Assembly: GCA_947374125.1 (NCBI GenBank)
Contig: CANCAR010000174.1
Location: 1-5,778, forward strand
Direction of reading: 5' to 3'
DNA from: Hyphomicrobiales bacterium
Lineage (GTDB): Bacteria > Pseudomonadota > Alphaproteobacteria > Rhizobiales > Beijerinckiaceae
DNA: 5,778 nucleotides
In this document: one piece after another, positions 1 to 5,157 of the stretch
Layout of the letters: every line of letters begins with the position of its first letter
How positions within the stretch are numbered: the first letter of the stretch is position 1
Notes under the pieces: model-generated
What the model was told of the DNA's origin: nothing
Databases searched by the model: none
What the model saw: only the letters and a program-made list of their open reading frames with translations
Program-made: the position numbers and the translations under genes

Positions 1-1190
1 GGAGTATTTTAACGGGCTTTCCTTGGAACAGCCTGGGCATGGCGCTGGGCGGTAATCTTGTTTTCGCACAGACGGCAGCTTTCTTTGGCACCAGCGGCCT
101 TACCTTTTTGACCGTAGCGCTGTTTGCCACGCCCGCTTTGGTTTTCATAAAGTCAGATGGGTGGACGCGATTTGGCGCACCACTGACCGGGATGGCGCTT
201 TTGGTTGGTCTTTACGGTTTTGGCCTGTGGCGTTTGACAGCTCCGCCAACGCCGACCGTTCCCGGTGTAATGTTTCGGGTCATGCAACCCGATATGCCAT
301 TGGATGATCGATTTAGTCGCTCGCATGCCGCCGATATCATGCGCCGCTATTTCGAATTGAGCACGAAGGGCAGCTATCCTTCACCGTTGGGGATGGCTGG
401 CATTACGCATTTGGTATGGCCCGAAACCTCGTTTCCGTTTCTTTTGGATTCGGAACCAGCGGCGCGCGCTCAGATCGCTTCGATTCTCAAGGGTGGAACG
501 GTTTTGATTGCTGGGGCTGTTCGCGCCGAGGACACCGACAACGGTAAACATAGACGCTACTTCAATGCGATTCAGGCGATGGACTCCTCCGGGAAGATCC
601 TTTCAACCGCTGATAAGTCGCATCTTGTGCCGTTTGGCGAATATCTGCCGTTTAGTGGCCTCTTAACTCAGTTGGGTCTGCGCCAATTTGTTCAGGCGCC
701 TGGGGGCTTCACGCCAGCCAACCAACGGCGATTGATGGATGTAGCCGGCCTGCCGCCGCTCGCTCCGCTTGTCTGCTATGAGGCCATTTTTTCGTCGGAG
801 GTGATCCCGAGCGGGCACTCCCGACCGAGTCTGTTGTTGAATGTAACCAATGATGCTTGGTTCGGATTAACACCGGGGCCTTGGCAACATTTTGCACAAG
901 CCCGTCTCCGTGCGATCGAACAGGGCCTGCCACTGGTCAGATCCGCCAATAATGGCGTGTCTGCGATTATAGATGGTTACGGGCGAATTTTGGCCCTGCT
1001 GTCGCTCGGTGAAGCGGGTGTGATCGATGGCCCGCTACCCCAACCCCTACCGCCAACACCTTATTCCCAGCTTCCAGCTCTACCCCTCGCCGGATATGTT
1101 TATGTACTCTTAACCACAGGCCTGTTGCTTACGAAACGTCAATTGACAGGCATAAGCGAGTCACGTATTTATACAACTAATGATCGATAG
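1..1190 (+). CDS. lnt: Apolipoprotein N-acyltransferase, C-terminal part (5' end outside window)
   Basis: Lnt is the inner-membrane enzyme that transfers a third acyl chain from phospholipid to the N-terminal cysteine of lipoproteins, the last step of lipoprotein maturation. The reading frame is open to the left edge (first full codon at 3). The residues before the first ATG (position 39) read GFPWNSLG, a conserved Lnt membrane-domain motif, so 39 is not the true start. About 395 residues are visible, and perhaps 130-150 are missing compared with the usual 500-540. Two or three membrane segments precede the periplasmic nitrilase-like domain. Its expected catalytic triad is visible: Glu in WPET (codon 423-425), Lys in ADKSHLVPFGEY (615-617) and Cys in LVCYEA (774-776). 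One last hydrophobic helix (about 1086-1140) ends the protein. In Sinorhizobium the homologue was described as actA, needed for acid tolerance. No clear terminator follows the TAG stop. Confidence 0.96.
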   Translation, partial: SILTGFPWNSLGMALGGNLVFAQTAAFFGTSGLTFLTVALFATPALVFIKSDGWTRFGAPLTGMALLVGLYGFGLWRLTAPPTPTVPGVMFRVMQPDMPLDDRFSRSHAADIMRRYFELSTKGSYPSPLGMAGITHLVWPETSFPFLLDSEPAARAQIASILKGGTVLIAGAVRAEDTDNGKHRRYFNAIQAMDSSGKILSTADKSHLVPFGEYLPFSGLLTQLGLRQFVQAPGGFTPANQRRLMDVAGLPPLAPLVCYEAIFSSEVIPSGHSRPSLLLNVTNDAWFGLTPGPWQHFAQARLRAIEQGLPLVRSANNGVSAIIDGYGRILALLSLGEAGVIDGPLPQPLPPTPYSQLPALPLAGYVYVLLTTGLLLTKRQLTGISESRIYTTNDR

Positions 1191-1249
1191 GACAGATGTA
1201 GAAATTTCAAGTTTTAGTAAGTAAAGTACGTACAATTTTCTCTATCGAT

Positions 1250-1266
1250 ATTATTAATGGAATAAT
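1250..1266. repeat. Small AT-rich inverted repeat after lnt
   Basis: ATTATT and AATAAT flank a 5-nt spacer (AATGG), directly after an 8-bp palindrome TATCGATA at 1243-1250. As RNA this would be a weak 6-bp A/U hairpin without a T-tract, so it is a poor intrinsic terminator. It could be a protein site or chance in an AT-rich gap. Confidence 0.3.
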
Positions 1267-1286
1267 TCGGCAGCATTTGATTTATT

Positions 1287-1316
1287 TTGATCGTATAAAC
1301 GATTCTGCGCAATAAT
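1287..1316 (+). promoter_or_regulatory. Candidate promoter with internal inverted repeat, upstream of the XRE regulator
   Basis: A possible -35 (TTGATC, 1287-1292) and -10 (AATAAT, 1311-1316) are separated by 18 nt, and the gene starts 36 nt further on. Between them lies the inverted repeat ATCGT-ATAA-ACGAT (1290-1303), well placed for a repressor, possibly the regulator acting on its own gene. The hexamers match the vegetative consensus only in part, and in AT-rich DNA such matches arise easily. The rest of the 162-nt gap after lnt holds nothing else I can support. Confidence 0.35.
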
Positions 1317-1352
1317 TACTGCTGTCAATGGTTTTTTGTGAAGGACAGTAAC

Positions 1353-1790
1353 ATGGATGATACTGAAAAATTATTGATAAAAAAGACTCCGAATCCCGTT
1401 GATCGCCATGTTGGAAGCCGAGTTAGAATGCGCCGTGTTCTGGTTGGTCTTAGCCAAGAAAAGCTCGGCGACTCGCTTGGTCTGACGTTTCAGCAAGTAC
1501 AAAAATATGAAAAGGGCACGAACCGTATTGGTGCCAGTCGCTTGCAGCAGATTTCGCGGATTCTTGGGGTGCCGGTTGAATATTTTTTTGAAGGTGCGCC
1601 GCAAACCATTGACCGCGCAGCCTCGAGTGGTTTCGAGGATAATGGCGACACCGCGTATGTTGCCGATTTCTTGGCGACCAATGAAGGTATTCAGCTCAAC
1701 AAGGCATTTATCCGCATTCGCGACCCGAAATTGCGCCGACGAGTGGTCGAGCTGGTCGCCGCGATTGCAGGCGAAGAGTTAGCAGCCTGA
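1353..1790 (+). CDS. XRE-family helix-turn-helix transcriptional regulator, PhrR-like
   Basis: A cytoplasmic DNA-binding regulator of 145 residues. Residues about 18-80 form a Cro/CI-type domain: the helix-turn-helix runs from LSQEKLGDSLGLT (about 33-45) into the recognition helix FQQVQKYEKG (46-55), followed by the fourth and fifth helices ending in LGVPVEYFFEG. The C-terminal part (about 98-140) contains the conserved-looking stretch EGIQLNKAFIRIRDPKLRRRV, split here as two helices, typical of a common alphaproteobacterial group. I chose ATG 1353 because AAGGA at 1341-1345 sits 7 nt upstream. A GTG at 1338 would add five residues but has no comparable ribosome binding site. The position between lnt and metK matches, from memory, phrR of Sinorhizobium, a low-pH and stress-induced regulator next to actA (lnt). 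The targets are unknown. Autoregulation and control of metK are possible from the flanking palindromes but unproven. Confidence 0.9.
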   Translation: MDDTEKLLIKKTPNPVDRHVGSRVRMRRVLVGLSQEKLGDSLGLTFQQVQKYEKGTNRIGASRLQQISRILGVPVEYFFEGAPQTIDRAASSGFEDNGDTAYVADFLATNEGIQLNKAFIRIRDPKLRRRVVELVAAIAGEELAA

Positions 1791-1805
1791 TATATAAAAC
1801 GATAT

Positions 1806-1823
1806 TGTTTGATATATCAAACA
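1806..1823. promoter_or_regulatory. Perfect 18-bp palindrome, candidate operator upstream of metK
   Basis: TGTTTGATATATCAAACA is self-complementary over all 18 bases and begins 15 nt after the regulator's stop codon. It lacks a T-tract and has no loop, so it looks like a binding site for a dimeric protein rather than a terminator. A weak promoter (TTGATA 1809-1814, 16 nt, TATTTC 1831-1836) would have its -35 inside the palindrome, which suits repression. Candidate binders are the adjacent XRE protein or a methionine/SAM-cycle repressor such as SahR. Neither can be decided from the sequence alone. Confidence 0.55.
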
Positions 1824-1855
1824 CGTCCGTTATTTCAGCTTGACTTGTGTCTTCT

Positions 1856-1872
1856 CCCCTGTCACGGAGGGG
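1856..1872 (+). other. metK leader hairpin A (loop complementary to the metK start codon region)
   Basis: CCCCT (1856-1860) and AGGGG (1868-1872) form a 5-bp stem around the 7-nt loop GTCACGG (1861-1867). The whole loop can pair with CCGTGGC at 1945-1951, which contains the metK GTG start: six Watson-Crick pairs and one G-U. That would make a long-range pseudoknot covering the initiation codon. The pairing is seen in the sequence; its formation and function are inferred. Confidence 0.5.
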
Positions 1873-1879
1873 CGAATTA

Positions 1880-1909
1880 GGCGATGGCTGGGTTATCTCG
1901 GCCATCGTT
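1880..1909 (+). other. metK leader hairpin B (strong stem, competes with pairing to the Shine-Dalgarno)
   Basis: CGATGGC (1882-1888) and GCCATCG (1901-1907) form a perfect 7-bp stem. It extends inward by U-G, G-C and G-U pairs to a 6-nt loop and outward by two G-U pairs. A run of four T (1908-1911) follows, which is short for an intrinsic terminator. The 3' side, CTCGGCC (1897-1903), is also complementary to the metK ribosome binding site at 1932-1939, with one bulged G at 1936. Hairpin B and ribosome-site sequestration therefore exclude each other. Confidence 0.55.
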
Positions 1910-1935
1910 TTCCAATGGACACCTCAATACAGGCC

Positions 1936-1949
1936 GGAGTTCGACCGTG
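1936..1949 (+). promoter_or_regulatory. metK ribosome binding site and GTG start
   Basis: GGAG (1936-1939) lies 7 nt before GTG 1947, a good Shine-Dalgarno spacing. It decides the start against the in-frame ATG at 1884, whose nearest purine-rich stretch (GGAGGGG, 1866-1872) is 11 nt away and lies partly in the hairpin A stem. Confidence 0.75.
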
Positions 1950-3149
1950 GCACGTTCCGATTACCTTTTTACCAGCGAATCTGTTTCCGAAGGTCATCCA
2001 GATAAGGTTTGTGACCGAATTTCGGACGAAATCGTTGATTTATTTTTCCGAGAAGGCCCAAAGGCTGGCATCAGCCCTTGGGATATTCGTGCCGCCTGTG
2101 AAACCTTGGCCACGACCAATAAAGTGGTGATTGCGGGCGAAACGCGCGGACCATCGACCGTCACGAAGGATATGATCGCGCATACCGCGCGGATGGCCAT
2201 TCGCGATATTGGCTATGAGCAGGACGGTTTTCATTGGGATACGTGCGACATTGACGTATTGCTGCATCCGCAATCCGCCGATATTGCGCAGGGCGTTGAT
2301 GCCAAGCAGCCAACCAATCAGGAAGAAGGCGCGGGCGATCAGGGCATTATGTTCGGCTATGCGTGTCGCGAAACCGACGAGTTGATGCCGGCCCCGATCT
2401 ATTATGCTCACAAGATCCTGCGTCTTATTTCCGAAGCCCGCCACTCAGACGCTGAAAAGGTATTAGGCCCCGACTCAAAGAGCCAAGTGACCATCCAATA
2501 CGCCAATGGGAAGCCCGTAGGCGTCACGCAAATTGTCGTTTCGCATCAGCATTTGATCGAAAACATGACCTCGCATCAGGTGCGTGAATTGGTTGAGCCC
2601 TATGTCCGTCGCGCACTGCCCGATGGCTGGATTTCTAAGAACACGGTCTGGCATATCAATCCGACGGGTAAGTTTTATATTGGCGGCCCGGATGGCGATT
2701 CAGGCCTCACCGGTCGCAAGATCATTGTGGACACCTACGGTGGTGCCGCCCCCCACGGCGGCGGTGCATTTTCCGGCAAAGATCCGACCAAGGTTGACCG
2801 CTCAGCTGCTTACGCCGCGCGCTATCTCGCCAAGAATGTGGTCGCGGCAGGGGTTGCGGATCGATGCACCATCCAGCTTTCCTACGCCATTGGCGTTGCG
2901 CGTCCGCTGTCAATTTATGCCGACTTCCACGGGACGGGTCAGGTTGATGAGGCGGCGGTAGAGCGTCTGCTCGAAAGCGGCGAGATCATGAATCTTACGC
3001 CACGAGGCATTCGTCAGCATCTTGATCTCAACAAGCCGATCTATGCCCGCACGTCGTCTTATGGGCATTTTGGCCGCGCGCCAGATGCAGATGGCGGATT
3101 TTCGTGGGAAAAGACCGACCTCGCTGACAAGATCAAAGCTGGCCTTTGA
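1947..3149 (+). CDS. metK: S-adenosylmethionine synthetase (methionine adenosyltransferase)
   Basis: The cytoplasmic enzyme makes S-adenosylmethionine from methionine and ATP, releasing phosphate and diphosphate. It acts as a tetramer with Mg2+ and K+. Starting at GTG 1947 gives 400 residues beginning MARSDYLFTSESVSEGHPDK, which aligns with the usual family N-terminus (His17, Asp19 and Lys20 in GHPDK). Other signatures, numbered from this start, are GAGDQGIMFGYA (128-139), the methionine/ATP-binding hexapeptide region; GDSGLTGRK (250-258); and the phosphate-binding loop GGGAFSGKD (271-279). The protein looks complete and is slightly longer than the 384-residue E. coli enzyme, as usual for this class. 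An in-frame ATG at 1884 would add 21 residues without family resemblance, encoded by the leader hairpin, and I reject it. The stop overlaps the trmB start by 4 nt. The leader suggests control at operator and RNA level. Confidence 0.97.
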   Translation: MARSDYLFTSESVSEGHPDKVCDRISDEIVDLFFREGPKAGISPWDIRAACETLATTNKVVIAGETRGPSTVTKDMIAHTARMAIRDIGYEQDGFHWDTCDIDVLLHPQSADIAQGVDAKQPTNQEEGAGDQGIMFGYACRETDELMPAPIYYAHKILRLISEARHSDAEKVLGPDSKSQVTIQYANGKPVGVTQIVVSHQHLIENMTSHQVRELVEPYVRRALPDGWISKNTVWHINPTGKFYIGGPDGDSGLTGRKIIVDTYGGAAPHGGGAFSGKDPTKVDRSAAYAARYLAKNVVAAGVADRCTIQLSYAIGVARPLSIYADFHGTGQVDEAAVERLLESGEIMNLTPRGIRQHLDLNKPIYARTSSYGHFGRAPDADGGFSWEKTDLADKIKAGL

Positions 3150-3850
3150 GCGAACAGGGTCCAATCGAGCGTGAAATAGAAGGCGGCGGCGCATTTTATG
3201 GCCGCCGCAAGGGCAAAAAACTGCGCCCGGGACAGGCCGATCTCGTCGATACCCTGCTTCCGCGCCTTCGAATTGATCTGCAAGAAAAACTAACCCCTGA
3301 TGCGCTCTTTCCCATCCCGGTAACAAAGCTCTGGCTTGAGATCGGCTTTGGTGGCGGTGAGCATCTGTTGAGGCAAGCTGAAGCCCATCCCGATATTGGC
3401 TTTATCGGATGCGAGCCTTTCGTCAACGGCATGGCGAAAATGCTTTCCGCTATTGATCGCGATTCCATTCGCAATATCCGACTCTATGATGCCGACGCGC
3501 TTGACGTGTTAAAACATCTGCCTGACGCGTCGATCGATAGGCTTTACCTGCTTTATCCCGATCCTTGGCCGAAACGGCGTCAAAACAAGCGGCGCTTTGT
3601 CTCGGACGAGACAATCGCGCTGTTTGCCCGCGTCTTGAAGCCCGGTGGCGAGTTTCGCTTTGCCAGTGATATTGATCATTATGTCGGCTGGACGCTCGAG
3701 CGCGCCATGCGATCGCCGTTTCTGCAATGGACGGCGAAAGGGCCCGACGATTGGCGCAAGCCTTGGCCGGGTTGGCAATCGACACGCTATGAACTTAAAG
3801 CGCAGCGCGAGGGACGGAAATCAGCCTATTTAACGTTTGTGCGGACCTAA
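3146..3850 (+). CDS. trmB: tRNA (guanine-N7-)-methyltransferase
   Basis: TrmB methylates N7 of guanosine 46 in the variable loop of tRNAs, using S-adenosylmethionine. The 234-residue protein is a class I (Rossmann) methyltransferase. A basic N-terminal stretch (FYGRRKGKKLRPGQ, about 17-30) is followed by SAM-binding motif I, EIGFGGGEH (65-73), an acidic residue at the end of strand two (Glu90 in GCEPF), and the family hallmark YPDPWPKRRQNKRR (137-150). Near the C-terminus is TRYE (213-216). The start is TTG at 3146, inside the metK stop (TTGA). No other ATG, GTG or TTG lies in frame before the conserved N-terminal stretch, and no clear Shine-Dalgarno is seen, which fits translational coupling to metK. 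It uses the product of its upstream partner. Its TAA stop (3848-3850) overlaps the opposing gene's stop. Confidence 0.95.
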   Translation: MSEQGPIEREIEGGGAFYGRRKGKKLRPGQADLVDTLLPRLRIDLQEKLTPDALFPIPVTKLWLEIGFGGGEHLLRQAEAHPDIGFIGCEPFVNGMAKMLSAIDRDSIRNIRLYDADALDVLKHLPDASIDRLYLLYPDPWPKRRQNKRRFVSDETIALFARVLKPGGEFRFASDIDHYVGWTLERAMRSPFLQWTAKGPDDWRKPWPGWQSTRYELKAQREGRKSAYLTFVRT

Positions 3851-4941
3851 GCTGAACCTTTTTCCATGCTTCTGTTGGCGGCCATAAATCGCATGACACG
3901 CCGCGCGGTGGAAATCGATAAGGCATGAAAGCTCGTATGAGCCCGGTCATAGAATGGTTTCGGTAAAGCCTGGCCGTTTTTGGCTGTAAGTAAGGCGGCA
4001 AAGACCACCCATTCCATATCAATCGCGCGGGTGATGAAGAGGATCGAGTCAAATTGTGCGGATGCATAAGCCCGTTCCACCATATCGCGTGGAATTTCGG
4101 CGAGGTTTGCAATGCCGTTAAGCGCTTCGGCCATGTTTCCGCGCTCAATCTGGTTGGCAATTCGCTTGTGGTCGGTCGGCCAGATGGGCCAGACTATCTT
4201 TGTCGAAAGCGTGCTTTCCTTCGCCTCGGATTGCTCCAAGAGCGTTGGGTTGATGAAAAGCGCAGCTGCGCCAACTTCCAGTGCACGTTCTAGAACGTCC
4301 GGCTGGTCGGTCAAATCCCTCATTTCCGACCGTGCGCGTTGCTTTGCCGCTTCAAGGATAGCACCCACATGGCGCAGGGCGAGGTCGGGCCTGCCGCGTA
4401 AAATACGATAGAGTTGCATATCGTTCGTCGCGCGCTCGGCCAGAAGACGCAAACCGAAGGCGGAGAGCGATTGCCGGCTGTTCTGCGCGATCCGTTGGAT
4501 GACCTCTTCATCCCCGCGGGTGAGCAAGATATCAGTCACACTTGCCGGTAAATCGAGCCGCTTAGAGAGGGCAGTGAGAAACTCCGATGGCCGCATCTCG
4601 GCGATTTCAGCCAAATCCTCGTCAGAAATGCAGGGACTGCGTTCAATCACCGGACGCGCTACTGCAATTTCAGGATCCTGCGCCAAATTTTGGATGGTTC
4701 GGCGCGGTCCGCGCGGTAAGTCAGCTAGCCGTTGTGACAGTTCGATTCGGGCAGCAAATTCGATTTCCAGCGCGAGACAGAGAATAACTTCGTCGAAAAC
4801 CGAAATGTGCTCCTCGTTCAAATCAGCGGCCTGATCGATAAAAAGTCCTGTGATACGCCGGAGTAAAACCTGTCGACGCTCGCCCTCATCCCCGCCGAGC
4901 GCGGTCTCTAGATCGGCAACAAGGGAAGAAATAGGGTTCAT
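3847..4941 (-). CDS. DUF2336-like helical protein of unknown function
   Basis: A 364-residue soluble protein with no signal peptide or membrane segment visible. I recognise it as a DUF2336-type protein, a family common in Alphaproteobacteria. The telling stretch is IQNLAQDPEIAVARPVIERSP (about 83-103, 21 residues, quoted here as IQNLAQDPEI and AVARPVIERSP), then SDEDLAEIA, and a similar unit around LTRGDEEVIQRIAQNS (140-155). These short helix pairs with a central D/N-P or G-D resemble HEAT-like repeats, which suggests a binding scaffold rather than an enzyme. No catalytic motif is visible. The ATG at 4941 is supported by GGAG on the minus strand (4952-4949), 7 nt upstream. The gene is convergent with trmB, their stops overlapping, and divergent from rimP. 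It sits between two housekeeping units, so its own transcription from the 4942-5040 region is likely. The family assignment is from memory and the function is unknown. Confidence 0.85.
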   Translation of the reverse strand: MNPISSLVADLETALGGDEGERRQVLLRRITGLFIDQAADLNEEHISVFDEVILCLALEIEFAARIELSQRLADLPRGPRRTIQNLAQDPEIAVARPVIERSPCISDEDLAEIAEMRPSEFLTALSKRLDLPASVTDILLTRGDEEVIQRIAQNSRQSLSAFGLRLLAERATNDMQLYRILRGRPDLALRHVGAILEAAKQRARSEMRDLTDQPDVLERALEVGAAALFINPTLLEQSEAKESTLSTKIVWPIWPTDHKRIANQIERGNMAEALNGIANLAEIPRDMVERAYASAQFDSILFITRAIDMEWVVFAALLTAKNGQALPKPFYDRAHTSFHALSISTARRVMRFMAANRSMEKGSA

Positions 4942-5020
4942 CTAACGGCTCCGTCGCTCTCCTGAATAACCTAGGAGGAATGACTAAATCGTATAAATGC
5001 GGATGAGATTTGTTTTCAGC

Positions 5021-5048
5021 TTGAAAAATCTGCCGAACGCTGTATACC
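5021..5048 (+). promoter_or_regulatory. Candidate vegetative promoter for the rimP operon
   Basis: TTGAAA (5021-5026, five of six to the -35 consensus) and TATACC (5043-5048, four of six) are separated by 16 nt. The predicted transcript would start near 5055 and run about 100 nt to rimP, through the terminator at 5100-5130. The -10 falls in the loop of a perfect inverted repeat (5037-5057). If that repeat acts as RNA instead, the true promoter must lie further upstream. Confidence 0.4.
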
Positions 5049-5057
5049 GAACAGCGT
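5037..5057 (+). repeat. Perfect 7-bp inverted repeat in the rimP upstream region
   Basis: ACGCTGT (5037-5043) and ACAGCGT (5051-5057) are exact reverse complements around the 7-nt spacer ATACCGA. It is either a stable hairpin at the 5' end of a rimP leader RNA or, given the candidate -10 in its centre, an operator for a dimeric protein. Confidence 0.55.
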
Positions 5058-5099
5058 CATTTAGACATCTCATAGCGGTTCAGTCGAGCCGGTAGTTTG

Positions 5100-5130
5100 A
5101 GAGTGGGCCCCACCGGACCCGCTCTTTTTT
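5100..5130 (+). terminator. Intrinsic terminator / attenuator in the rimP leader
   Basis: GAGTGGG (5101-5107) pairs with CCCGCTC (5118-5124) with one U-G wobble. An A-U pair at 5100/5125 extends the stem, the loop is 10 nt, and T runs from 5125 to 5130: the textbook shape of a Rho-independent terminator on the plus strand. No plus-strand gene ends upstream, since the neighbour is divergent, so it must end either a short RNA or the rimP leader itself. A rimP-leader attenuator family was predicted bioinformatically and, as I recall, assigned to Alphaproteobacteria. I could not test membership. Confidence 0.75.
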
Positions 5131-5157
5131 ATTGCCTGATGGAATTTCGTGAACGTG

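Noticed and set aside
1882..1911. Hairpin B plus TTTT as a transcription terminator before metK.
   Set aside because: The T-run is only four bases and is followed by CC, so termination would be weak. The overlap with the ribosome binding site pairing makes a translational role more likely.
1884..1946. In-frame ATG at 1884 giving a 421-residue MetK with 21 extra N-terminal residues.
   Set aside because: The extra residues do not resemble the family N-terminus, the region forms a strong hairpin, and GTG 1947 has a well-spaced GGAG and starts exactly where the family begins.
2040..2444. Minus-strand 134-residue open frame inside metK.
   Set aside because: It lies fully within a well-supported gene in another frame, with no recognisable domain or ribosome binding site.
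4980..5095. Small ORFs in the rimP upstream region: 8 codons from ATG 4980 near a perfect AGGAGG (4973-4978), and 32 codons from ATG 4997 ending at 5095 just before the terminator.
   Set aside because: AGGAGG is only 1 nt from the first ATG and 18 nt from the second, both poor spacings. The short peptides show no regulatory codon run, and translation would start upstream of the likely transcript start.
5070..5125. A tRNA-like stretch (GGTTCAGTCGAGCC) before rimP, considered because an initiator tRNA gene precedes rimP in some bacteria.
   Set aside because: The T-arm motif is not correct and no acceptor, D or anticodon stems can be assembled around it.
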